A stretch of DNA of 64,000 nt from Lepus europaeus (taxonomy: Eukaryota > Chordata > Mammalia > Lagomorpha > Leporidae), in contig NC_084840.1 of assembly GCF_033115175.1 (NCBI RefSeq), positions 77,143,179 to 77,207,178 of the forward strand, read 5' to 3'. Below are positions 55,501-64,000 of the stretch, piece after piece (the stretch's first letter is position 1; every line of letters begins with the position of its first letter). Position numbers and translations under genes: made by a program. Below the pieces are notes generated by a model. It ran no database searches. It was not told the DNA's origin and saw nothing but the letters and a program-made list of their open reading frames with translations.

Positions 55501-58500
55501 CAATAATGTCTTAGATCACTGGGATACCATTAATCTACTCGAGGCATGAGTTTTGGAAAGTCATGGAGTAATGCAAAAATGAACAGCTAACAGAATCTAG
55601 ACAAGGAAATAATAGGCAGAAACTTCCCTATTCAGAGAAAAGGATGCAAACATAGACAGTTCATAGAATCCCAAATAGGCATGACCAGAAAGCAGTCTCA
55701 TCATGGCACATTTTAGTCAAACTTTGAAAAAGAAAACATAAAGAGAAGATTCTAAAATTGATAAGAGAACAGCAGTATTAGCCTTTGAAATAAATTTCAC
55801 AAGTTGACAAATTACTCAACAGAAACGCCACAGGACACTAGAGAATGCAGAGATACAGTCCAAGTTCTGAAAGAAAAATTGCCAACCCAAAATACTTTAC
55901 CCAGAGAAACACTCATTCATACATAAAGATGAAATAATGACCATCCAAGACAAGAAGTCATTAATAGAATTTATCACCATCCAGTAAGCATTACAAGTGA
56001 TACTTAAGAATGCACTAAATATAGAACAGAGAAAGACAATCAGCATCATAAAACAGAGTGAAGGTAACAAATATACTAGTGAAAGAACAATGCATATTCA
56101 AAACGAAGTGAATTTTTATGCAAAAATTCAAGATCAGGCCTGCATTGCAGCTCACTAGGCTAATCCTCAGCCTGCAGTGCTGGCACCTAGGGGTCTTGTC
56201 CCAATTGGTACACAGGATTCTGTCCCGGTTGCCCCTCTTCCAGTCCAGCTCTCTGCTGTAGCCCGGGAGTGCAGTGCAGTATGGCCCAAGTCCTTGGGCC
56301 CTGCACCCACATGGGAGACCAGGAGAAGCACCTGGCTCCTGGCTTTGGATCAGTGCAGTCCCAGGCCACCGCGCTGGCCATAGTGGCCACTGAGGGGTGA
56401 ACCAATGGAAAAGGAAGACCTTACTCTCTGCCTTTCTCTCTCACTGTCCACTCTGTTTGTCAAAAAAAAAAAAAAAGGCAAGATCAAATAAATACTTGCC
56501 AATAATAAACTTGAATTTCAATGGCTAACAAAATTCCCCATTAAAAGATACAGACTGACTAAATGGATAAGAAAACAGTGCTCCACTAAATGCTGAATAC
56601 AAGGTACACACTTCACCACCAAGGACACACAAACTGAAATTGGGAGGATGGAGAAAGATATAGATGGAAAAATCACCCGGTGCCTTGGCTCAACAGGCTA
56701 ATCCTCCGCCTAGCGGCGCTGGTACACCAGGTTTTAGTCCCAGACAGGGTGCCGGATTCTGTCCCGGTTGCCCTTCTTCCAGGTCAGCTCTCTGCTATGG
56801 CCGGGGAGTGCAGTGGAGGATGGCCCAAGTCCTTGGGCCCTGCATCCGCATGGGAGACCAGGAGAAGCACCTGGCTCCTGCCTTCGGATCAGCGCAGTGT
56901 GCCAGCCACGGCGGCCATTGGAGGGTGAACCAACGGCAAAGGAAAACCTTTCTCTCTGTCTCTCCCTCTCTCTCTCTCTCACTGTCCATTCTGCCTGTCA
57001 TAAATAAAAAAAAAAATCAAATAGAGTAAGAGTAGCTATACTTATTTCAGACAAAATGGATTGTAAGGGAAAACTGCTAAAAAGAAAAGTAAATAAGGCC
57101 ATTGTGGAATGATCAAGTGATCTAGTCACCAGAAGATATGACTATTGCAGATATATATGCACCTGTAGCTAGGACAACCAGTTTAATCCATATAGAGAAA
57201 TACATAGGCTCCAAAACAATAGCACTGGGGATCATTAACACACAACATACATCTATAGACAGATGAAATAAACAATAAATCAACAAACAGAAAGCAGAGC
57301 TGTTCTGTACACTTTAGGTAGAACTATTAGAAACCTATAGAACATTCTATCCCACAGCTGCAGAATATACATTATTTTTAACAGCACATAGAACATTCTC
57401 TACAATAGATGATATTATCTGAGAACATAAAACTACCTTCAACAGATTTTAAAAATCAGAATCATGTCTTGTATATTTTATTTTTAATTTTCATATTTAA
57501 TTCGATTTTTCTTGAAAACAGAGATATCAATACCACAACATGAGAGATTTGTGACAATAATAATAGCATCATGAAAGAAAGGTGCATTGTTTTTATATGT
57601 TATGATTCCATGAAGCACTATTTATAATTACCAAATGACATTAATAGCCATATAATTTGTATATTCTATACTAACTTACACATATAAGAGAAAACTTGTC
57701 ATGTTTGCTAACTCACTTAGCATAATAACCTCCACATCCATTCATTTTATTGCAAATGTCCAGATTTTGTTTTTTATGGTTGATTAGAATTCCACTGTGT
57801 TATATATGCTATAGTCCCTTTATCAAATCACCAGTTTGTGGACAACTTGGTTGAGTGAAAACCTAGACGTCCGTCATACATCATATATCTTCCATCCTTT
57901 TGTTCAAACCCAAATGGCCACAACAGCTAAGGCTGCTTCAGGTCGAAGCCAGGAACTTCATCTTGGTCTCCCACATGGGTGGCAGGGAATCAAACACTTG
58001 GGCCATCATCCTCTGCTTTTCTCATGTCATTAAAATGGAGCTGGATTAGAATTGGAGCAAGTAGGACGTGCACTGGCACCCACATGAGATGCTGATGTTG
58101 CGACCTGTGGCTTTACCCGCTGCACCACAACCTGTACCCTTCATCGTGTATCTTTAATAACAACATGAAATGAAGTTGGAAATTAACAACAAAAGAAATT
58201 CTGGAAATAATGCAACTACATGGAGATTGAACAATATGGTCCTAATGGAACACTGTAGTAGAGAAGTCAAAAAGAACATTAAAAAATTCCTTGATACTAC
58301 TGAAAATGAAAGATGGACACACAGCCTATCGAATCTAAGGCATACAGCTAAAGCAGTATTAAGAGGAATGTTTACAAAAATAAGTACCTACATGAAAAAA
58401 ATGGAAATGTATCTAACAAATAATTGAACAATGCACCTAGCAGACCTGGAAAAAGAAGGAAAAAATAAACAAAACCAAACTTAGTGGAGAGGAGGGAATA

Positions 58501-59742
58501 CTAAAACTTTGAGACGAGATAAACAAAATAGAAATTAAAAACAATAAAAATGATCAATGAAATGAAGAACAGTTTTTTCTGGGAAAAAAATTTAAAAACT
58601 GATATATCATTAGTGAGACTAACCAAAAAAGAAGAAGATACAAATCAATAAAATTTAAAAAAGAAGATATTACATGTGATACCACAGAAATACAAAGAGT
58701 TGTTAGAAATAATTATGAACTATAGGCAAGAAATTGAACAATCTAGAGGAAAGAGCTAGTAAGCTCACTAGTAAGTGGACACAGAATTCACCAAAATTAA
58801 TGCCCAAAGACAGGCATCCTGAGTAGATCAATAACCAAGAGTGAAGTTTAACCAGTATAAAAAGTCTCCCAACAAAGGAAAGTCCAGGACCAGATGACTT
58901 AATTGCTGAATTCTACCAAAATTTAAAAAGAACTACTACCAATTCTTGTCAGACTATTCAGAGTAATGAAAGTCAGGTAATCCTTCTAAGCTCATTCTAT
59001 GAGGACAGTATTACCTTAATTCCAAAACCAGACAAAAGTACTGAAGAAAAGAACTATAGGCCTATATCCCTCATGAACTGAGGTGTAGAAATATTCTAAA
59101 GTACACTTTGTGTTTCTGTGTGGGTACAAACTGATGAGATCTTTACTAATTATATACTGAATTGATCTTCGGTATATAAAGATAATTGGAAATGAAAAAA
59201 AAACCTGGTGTTAAATTGGAAATGGCATAGAAAATTAATTTTTTTAAAAAAATATTATGTGGGATCTCTATCTTTAATGTGCTGTACACTGTTATTTAGT
59301 GCTATGACTAGTACTCCAACAGTATTTTTTTCACTTTGTGTTGCTATGTGGGGACTAACTGTTGAAATCTTTACCTAATATATACTAAACTGATCTTCTG
59401 TATACAAAGAGAATTGAAAATGAATCTTGAAGTGAATGGAAGGGGAGAGGGAGCGGGAAAGGGGAGGGTTGTGGGCGGGAGGGAAGTTATGTGGTTGGGG
59501 GGAGCCATTGTAACCCATAAGCTGTACTTTGGAAATTTATATTCATTAAATAAAAGTTTAATAAATGAAAAAAAAAGAAAAGAAAAGAAAAGCAACAACA
59601 TATAGCCTAAGTACTTGGACCCCTGCCACCTTGTCCTCATGGGAGACCCACATAGATTTCCAGGCTCCTCGCTTCAGCCTGGCCCAGCCTTGACCAGTGC
59701 AGCCATTTGGGGAGTGAACCAGTGAAACAAAAAAATATCTCT

Positions 59743-59783
<41 letters not shown>

Positions 59784-62700
59784 CTCTGCCTTTCGATTAA
59801 AAAAAAAATGAAAACAGTTTTCATGATTTGCAAACTTTAGAAAGGGGACAGGATTATAATAAACTATCCAGCTTCAAAACACAAAGAGGACATAGCTTTT
59901 ATGTGAGTCAAAATTTCATGTTCAAAGTATAAGTACCATTCTTTACAAACACAAACAATAACTAGGGACATCCATCAGAAGGCCAAAATGCATGTTAGGG
60001 AAGTATATGATAATACTACATTTTATTTCTAAACAAAAATTTCCAAAAAATTTACTTGAAAATGATCCCAATGCATGCACACACACATGTAAAAACCAGT
60101 TAAAGAGTTTCTACCATAAACCTAATAAATTAAAAAAAAGAAATATTCTAAAGTAGAGCAGCAAATTGAATGCAACAACACATAAAAATCATTAGCCACC
60201 CTGAGCAAGTATAGCATATCTTAGGAATGAGGGGATGGATACATATATGCAAATCAACAAGCAAACACAGCATGTCACATTAAAAAAGGATATAAAACAT
60301 ATGGAAATTTCTCAAAAAATAACCCATATAACCCAACTGTTTCACTTCTGGATTTATATTTTAAAAAATGACATCAGCATATAAAAAAGATATCTACAGT
60401 CTCATGTTAATGTAATATATATTGATAAAGCATAAATATGTGTGAATGCCAAAAATGTTTGTACATAGATGGCGAAAACATTGTCTTCACTGCCATCCAC
60501 ATGACAATATACCTTTATTTCCTTACTCTAGGGTCATTGTCATGAATTTCATGTTTTGTGATAATTTTATGAAAAAGTAGTATATATGTGTATTAATATA
60601 TCTATATATGAAAGCAAATAAGGCAAAATATCAAAACTGTTAAATTAAAACATATGAAAAGTAAAAAAATACAATGCATAGTTAAAGTGTGCCAGTAAGA
60701 ACAATTCCTCAACAACTACTGAGAAAATCATGTAATTATCATTCACACACATCACTTTTTATTAATTTACACCCCAACACATCAAGTACGCTATACCTTT
60801 GAAGTGTAGAATATGTCTTCTCTCTTCACAGTACCATCTGCAATCTTGCTTCTGATGGCCAAACCTACTTCCACTTCATTTTGGTACAGGTAAGCAGCAT
60901 CAATATGGCGATATCCAGCATCTATAGCTACTTTGGTGGCCTCCCCAGCCTTACTCTTAGGAACCTAAAGAAGCAGTCAAAAGCATTTTCTACTGACCAA
61001 ATGATTAGAGTTAGTTCAGGCATCATCAGTGATCTTCACAATAGTCAATTTTTTTCTCATGTCTTAGTACAAATCTGCATTTCTAGTGGATCAATACATT
61101 ACAATTTGCCTGAATCTCCCTCAGTTATTAGCAGAAAATAAACAGCTGAGGAACCTCCCTACACCGGGCAATTATGTTAATCACTGCTGGCAAAATTCCC
61201 TAGGAACTATGCCAGTTTTATAGACTTAATGGAAGGATTCAAATGACACAGCAAAAAAGTTAGTATCATGGTTATTATTTATATCGTGAGTTCACAAAGG
61301 AAAGTTAACATACGTGACAACATCTGAAAAAAAACATCTGAAATGGAAGATGTTGATTCACAGTCTCTATTCCTGAACTTTTCACTCACGTTTGGTTACA
61401 TACATCCCTTTTACTAGGCAACACATATGTTCCAGTCGCTCAGTAAAAAGCAGTGATAGGTAGCTCACTTGTTTGCACATGCAGTTTAGCTACAGCCAAC
61501 ATCCTTAAAGTTAGGGAATGCAGAAAAATGTTGCTTCAACACGGCCAAGATTGTAGATATGTAATTCAGTGCACAGCAAGATAGCATGTTAATCCTTGTC
61601 TACAGAGCCATTCTATATGCCTTCTGCCAACCAAAACTAAAATTGATATTTAAGAAATATGTATTTTCACATGAGAAATTAACTGCATTATGTAAGGGAT
61701 TATTATTATTGTCATCTCTTAAAGACAGGCCAATTCTTTTTGACAAGCTATAAAACATAGAGCAAAATTTTAAATTATTGGCTTTCCAAAACTGCATAAA
61801 GATTTGAAAGTATTTGTTAAAACACAAACATGTAAGGACCGGAGCCGTGGCTCAATTGGCTAATTCTCCGCCTGTGGTGCCAGCACCCCGGGTTCTAGTC
61901 CCGGTTGGGGTGCCGGATTCTGTCCCGGTTGCTCCTCTTCCAGTCCAGCTCTCTGCTGTGGCCCTGGAAGGCAGTGGAGGATGGCCCAAGTGCTTGGGCC
62001 CTGCACCCGCATGGAGACCAGGAGGAAGCATCTGGCTCCATGCTTCAGATCGGCACAGTGCACCGGCCGTAGCAGCCATTATGGGGTGAACCAACGGAAA
62101 GAAGACTTTTCTCTATGTCTCTCGCTCTCGCTCTCTCACTGTCTAACTCTACATGTCAAGAAAAAAAAAGAAAACATAAACAGGTAAATGAAGCAGCTTT
62201 CCATTTATTTGGAGAATTAGAGAGGCTGTCTTTAATCAATGAACCAAATACTAGACCCCACTGCCCTTGCCTGGTAGCAGCCTCTAATTCCTAAAAGTTG
62301 AGTGTACTCAGTTTTATCAGGGCTGAATCTTGGTCTGGTGTCCTTTTCCTTCATGCCACATCAGTCTGAAAAGTAACAACGTTCTGGCATGTTCTTTGAA
62401 ATGCTCTTCTGTGATTTCCTTAACTCATACACAACAATAAAATAGAAGTTTAAATCTGAGGTAAACAGTCCCCTGTCATACAATTATGTAATCAGAGGAC
62501 AATCTCTTCATACAAAACTCCCTTCATGGTGTTCACTTTCATTTGAGGAAATCATACGCCATTTTCCTTTAACTCCAACTTGTTAACAAAATCAACAATT
62601 CAGTGTTGCTCTTCCTAGGTCCCATTTTCTCTTAACATGAAACTGTAGACTCCTTCATGAAAGTTTCCCCGAAGTGAGAGTAATACATGAGAAAATCTAC

Positions 62701-63266
62701 TTTGGCTGTGTCCGGTAATTATTGCTTGGTACTCAAAGTTAACCAGCAATAGAATAACACTACTCTCTCTTCACGTTCTATACATTTATTCTCTAGTAAC
62801 AACAACAAAAAACCTCTGAATCATTGCGTATTGGAAGGAGGAAACATTTCTTGAATTATAGAGAAAAGCTGAGAAACCACTTCAACTGCAAACAACTACT
62901 TGGCAGGCAAACTGACATGTAATCTTATTGAGCATGGACTTTTTTTTTCTTTGCTAAAGTGAGAAACAGACAAATCGAGAAGCAAAATCAATTAATCAGC
63001 AGGGGACCACAGGATATGTCATGCAAAACAAATTGTGAACAAGTTCGTTCCAGCCTTGTGAAATGGAAAATCAAGTGAAACCTGCAGAGTCACAAAGACT
63101 GGGTGACTTCACAACGTGGGTCACCTACTCTTCCTAGGTCTATTTTCCTTTGCCCCCTCAATCACAAAGCAACTCAGCTTACCTCTGCAGGAGCGTAGGT
63201 GCCAAATCCCAGTACAGGAATGAAGTGACCATCATTTAGCGCCGCATGCTGAAGGATGAGATCCAT
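43500..63266 (-). CDS. AKR1C: AKR1C aldo-keto reductase, copy 2 (9 coding exons, complete)
   Basis: Coding exons on the minus strand: 63183-63266, 60797-60964, 54898-55014, 54130-54207, 53587-53709, 50534-50643, 50111-50276, 47504-47586, 43500-43542. They total 972 bases, 323 residues plus stop, all with GT/AG junctions. Seen: Tyr24, Asp50, Tyr55, Lys84, His117, Ser166-Asn167, Gln190, Tyr216-Ser217, Leu219, Ser221, Trp227, Lys270-Ser271, Arg276, Glu279-Asn280; C-terminus NYPFSDEY. All standard catalytic and cofactor positions are intact, so this should be an active NADP(H)-dependent keto/hydroxysteroid or prostaglandin oxidoreductase of the cytosol. From memory it resembles rabbit AKR1C5 (20-alpha-hydroxysteroid dehydrogenase / prostaglandin-E2 9-reductase) through the core, but its N-terminus ([13 protein letters not shown]) and the 306-312 loop differ, so I do not call it AKR1C5. 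Intron 2 is 5.8 kb because of repeat insertions. It lies about 9 kb upstream of copy 1 in the same orientation, a typical tandem AKR1C cluster. Confidence 0.93.
44346..44648 (-). mobile_element. SINE in intron 8 of copy 2
   Basis: Antisense tail GATTTATTTATTTATTTCAGAG, ending ATATCACAGCACTGGCCCC. Confidence 0.8.
44780..45164 (+). mobile_element. L1 3'-region fragment, intron 8 of copy 2
   Basis: ACTCAGAATCAGCCCTTAAAG to GTAGGATCTATGTC, the same 3' region as 2.6-2.77 kb; it stops before the terminus. Confidence 0.75.
45165..45700 (-). mobile_element. L1 3' end, antisense, tail to tail with the previous fragment
   Basis: T-rich start, antisense 3' end with C-rich tract near 45250-45310, reaching the CTTCAGAGAAAGGCGCC block near 45680. 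Confidence 0.78.
46249..46573 (+). mobile_element. C-repeat SINE in intron 8 of copy 2
   Basis: Head GGGGCCGGCACCGCTGCTCA, B-box GGTTCTAGTCCC, CT tract and A run. TGCCATTGGG is repeated on both sides. Confidence 0.88.
46839..47060 (+). mobile_element. Internally deleted SINE with target duplication
   Basis: Head GGGACCAATGCTGTGGCATAG. The central body is missing, so the element is only about 220 bases. Flanked by AAGGCAATTCAC at 46827-46838 and 47061-47072. Confidence 0.85.
47504..47586 (-). CDS. AKR1C: AKR1C copy 2, exon 8
   Basis: Encodes residues 283-309 and two bases of Phe310, [20 protein letters not shown]...YADAE. Acceptor TAATAG, donor GTAAGT. Confidence 0.93.
48140..48594 (+). mobile_element. 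Twin-primed L1 (5' part inverted) in intron 7 of copy 2
   Basis: 48140-48252 is L1 3'-region sequence in antisense (compare 11.26-11.37 kb). 48253-48594 is the L1 3' end in sense, ending TTATTAAATAAAAG. The 14-base direct repeat AAAATGTCAATTTT at 48126-48139 and 48595-48608 encloses both parts, so this is one insertion. Confidence 0.88.
48650..48960 (+). mobile_element. Old L1 ORF2 C-terminal fragment
   Basis: Decayed ORF2 end (CCATATGGAAGCCACACAGATG, GTACATTGTGGAATACTATTC). Confidence 0.65.
49262..49385 (-). mobile_element. SINE fragment, antisense
   Basis: CAGGCACTTTCCCAGGGAGCAGG to CTTGCTTCACCACAAC; the tail half is lost. Confidence 0.55.
50111..50276 (-). CDS. AKR1C: AKR1C copy 2, exon 7
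   Basis: Encodes the last base of Trp227 and residues 228-282, [13 protein letters not shown]...[15 protein letters not shown], with Lys270, Ser271 and Arg276. Acceptor TTCCAG, donor GTGATG. Confidence 0.95.
50534..50643 (-). CDS. AKR1C: AKR1C copy 2, exon 6
   Basis: Encodes residues 191-226 plus two bases of Trp227, [11 protein letters not shown]...[14 protein letters not shown], all canonical. Acceptor CCACAG, donor GTAAGG. Confidence 0.95.
50780..51095 (-). mobile_element. Old SINE in intron 5 of copy 2, with GA microsatellite
   Basis: Degenerate antisense body; GA run at about 50821-50840. Confidence 0.6.
52384..52692 (+). mobile_element. C-repeat SINE in intron 5 of copy 2
   Basis: Head GGGGCTGGTGCGGTGGCTCA, CT tract, and CTGTCAAAAATAAAAT end. 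Confidence 0.87.
53587..53709 (-). CDS. AKR1C: AKR1C copy 2, exon 5
   Basis: Encodes residues 150-190 with the signature [14 protein letters not shown] and Gln190. It is the exon most similar between the two copies. Acceptor CCCAG, donor GTGACA. Confidence 0.95.
54130..54207 (-). CDS. AKR1C: AKR1C copy 2, exon 4
   Basis: Encodes residues 124-149, [17 protein letters not shown]...ATWE, closer to the general family sequence than the same exon of copy 1. Acceptor TTCTAG, donor GTGAGT. Confidence 0.94.
54898..55014 (-). CDS. AKR1C: AKR1C copy 2, exon 3
   Basis: Encodes residues 85-123, [11 protein letters not shown] through HLPVSMK, with catalytic His117. Acceptor CCGCAG, donor GTAAGC. Leu118 replaces the Phe118 of copy 1. 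Confidence 0.95.
56134..56477 (+). mobile_element. C-repeat SINE
   Basis: CCTGCATTGCAGCTCACTAGGC head, body, CT tract and A run; CAAGATCA on both sides. Confidence 0.85.
56672..57017 (+). mobile_element. C-repeat SINE
   Basis: CCCGGTGCCTTGGCTCAACAGG head, GTTTTAGTCCC B-box, CT tract and AAATAAAAAAAA tail. Confidence 0.87.
57440..57840 (-). mobile_element. Antisense L1 3'-end fragment nested in the intron 2 L1
   Basis: Same type, position and junction as the fragment at 3520-3855: ORF2 sequence ending AAAAATCAGAATCATGTCT joins a T-rich antisense L1 end. Confidence 0.6.
57885..58139 (-). mobile_element. SINE, antisense
   Basis: Starts ATCTTCCATCC without a tail and ends CTGCACCACAACCTGTACCC. 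Confidence 0.7.
59104..60138 (+). mobile_element. L1 3' end with a 3' transduction
   Basis: 59104-59560 is a 5'-truncated rabbit L1 3' end with the duplicated 3' region. An A-rich stretch to 59595 follows, then a 5'-truncated SINE (59596-59808) and about 315 bases of other sequence. These end in AATAAA (60124-60129) and an A run. The 17-base repeat AGAAATATTCTAAAGTA at 59087-59103 and 60139-60155 encloses everything. Confidence 0.85.
60156..60420 (+). mobile_element. Old L1 ORF2, end of the intron 2 element
   Basis: Continues the ORF2 interrupted at 59086 (CACCCTGAGCAAG near 60199), then jumps to C-terminal ORF2 words. Confidence 0.6.
60797..60964 (-). CDS. AKR1C: AKR1C copy 2, exon 2
   Basis: Encodes residues 29-84, with Asp50 and Tyr55 in [16 protein letters not shown] and Lys84 at the end. 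Acceptor CTTTAG, donor GTATAG. Leu54 differs from Val54 in copy 1. Confidence 0.95.
61835..62172 (+). mobile_element. C-repeat SINE in intron 1 of copy 2
   Basis: Head GGACCGGAGCCGTGGCTCAA, B-box GGTTCTAGTCCCGG, CT tract and A run. Confidence 0.88.
63183..63266 (-). CDS. AKR1C: AKR1C copy 2, exon 1
   Basis: Encodes residues 1-28, [13 protein letters not shown]...GTYAPAE, with a GTAAGC donor. Residues 3-8 depart from the usual PKxQxV pattern, while the sequence from [17 protein letters not shown] onward is canonical. The start has G at -3 and G at +4. A CCACCAG acceptor-like string lies 17 bases upstream, so a separate non-coding first exon is possible. Confidence 0.9.
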
Positions 63267-63323
63267 TGCCTTTGGCTCCACTGGTGGAGCACACCCACCA
63301 AATAAGCTCACTAAAAATAATAG

Positions 63324-63341
63324 CCACACACACACACACAC
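63324..63341 (+). repeat. (CA)n microsatellite upstream of copy 2
   Basis: Nine CA units, 58-75 bases upstream of the copy 2 ATG. Confidence 0.85.
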
Positions 63342-63360
63342 AATGTGTATGTATTTTCTT

Positions 63361-63690
63361 TATTTTTTAAAAAAATTATTTATTTGAAAGAGTTAACACA
63401 GAGAGAGAAGGAGAGGCAGAGAGAGAGAGGGATCTTCCATCTGCTGGTTCACTCAACAGTTGGCTGCAATGGCTGGAGCTGCACCAATCTGAAGCCAGGA
63501 GCCAGGAGTTTCTTCCAGGTCTCCCACATGGGGGCAGGGGCCCAAAGACTTGGGCCATCTTCCACTGCTTTCCCAGGCCATAGCAGAGAGCTGGATTGGA
63601 AGTGGAGCAGCTGGGACTTGAACCAGCTCCCATATGGAATGCCGGCACTGCAGGTGGCGGCTTTACCTGCTATGCTACAGTGACGGCCAT
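63361..63690 (-). mobile_element. C-repeat SINE just upstream of copy 2
   Basis: Antisense tail TTTAAAAAAATTATTTATTTG, ending GCTACAGTGACGGCC. The 17-base direct repeat TGTGTATGTATTTTCTT at 63344-63360 and 63691-63707 flanks it. Confidence 0.9.
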
Positions 63691-63703
63691 TGTGTATGTA
63701 TTT

Positions 63704-63707
<4 letters not shown>

Positions 63708-63737
<30 letters not shown>

Positions 63738-64000
63738 TATTTGAAAGACAGAGATACCGTGAGAGACAGAGACAGAGAGAGAGGTCTTCCATCTGATGGT
63801 TCATTCCCCAAATGGCTGCAACAACCGGAGCTGCACCAATCCGAATCCAGGAGCCAGGAGCTTCTTCTGGGTCTCCCAAGCGGTGCAGGGGCCCAAGGAC
63901 TTGAAGCATCATCCACTGCTATCCCAGGCCATAGCAGAGAGCTGGATTGGAAGAGGAGCAGCCAGGACTAGAACCGGTGCCCATATGGGATGCCAGTACT
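63708..64000 (-). mobile_element. Second C-repeat SINE upstream of copy 2 (runs off the window)
   Basis: CT run at 63709-63735 at its tail end, then antisense body to GATGCCAGTACT at the window edge. Confidence 0.85.

Larger units (their letters stand above)
55140..59086 (+). mobile_element. Old L1 filling intron 2 of copy 2
   Basis: 5' region, ORF1-equivalent region (about 55340-56110) and ORF2 (about 57020 on), broken by two SINEs, an antisense L1 end and an antisense SINE. It is resumed at 60156-60420 after a younger L1. Confidence 0.7.

Noticed and set aside
56664-57029. 121-codon open frame and several like it (6097-6420, 20737-21171, 61814-62089)
   Set aside because: SINE-derived frames in GC-rich heads, not genes.

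Overview
This is lagomorph nuclear DNA, almost certainly European rabbit (Oryctolagus). More than thirty copies of the rabbit tRNA-derived C-repeat SINE are present (GC-rich head with a GGTTCTAGTCC B box, CT-rich tract, AAATAAATAAA tail). There is also a dense layer of LINE-1 (L1) in both orientations, including copies with the rabbit-type 3' end.

The only real genes I can support are two complete, tandem, minus-strand aldo-keto reductase genes of the AKR1C subfamily. Each has nine coding exons with the family's standard sizes (84, 168, 117, 78, 123, 110, 166, 83 and 43 bases including the stop). All splice sites are GT/AG, the frame is open throughout, and each predicts 323 residues. Copy 1 runs from ATG at 34542 to stop at 20428; copy 2 runs from ATG at 63266 to stop at 43500. 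Both keep the catalytic tetrad Asp50, Tyr55, Lys84, His117 and most NADP(H) contacts. They should be cytosolic NAD(P)(H)-dependent keto/hydroxysteroid and prostaglandin oxidoreductases. I cannot assign the exact rabbit member (AKR1C5 and AKR1C28-33 are the described ones). Copy 1 has unusual residues at positions 24 (Ala), 195 (Leu) and 217 (Gly).

Layout: 1-20 kb is 3' of copy 1 and consists mostly of nested L1s and SINEs. It includes a retrovirus-like relic at about 1.7-2.4 kb inside an L1 3' region and an LTR-like island at about 13.2-13.6 kb. Copy 1 occupies 20.2-34.6 kb. The 34.6-43.3 kb spacer holds SINEs and one long old L1 (38.0-42.3 kb). Copy 2 occupies 43.3-63.3 kb; its intron 2 is swollen to 5.8 kb by L1 and SINE insertions, against 0.75 kb in copy 1. 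Two tandem SINEs sit just upstream of copy 2's ATG.

There is no new gene system that I can defend. The notable points are unusual residues in the two reductases and retrotransposon structures readable directly from the sequence: an L1 3' transduction, a twin-primed L1, a duplicated nested-L1 junction, and alternative L1 3' regions.
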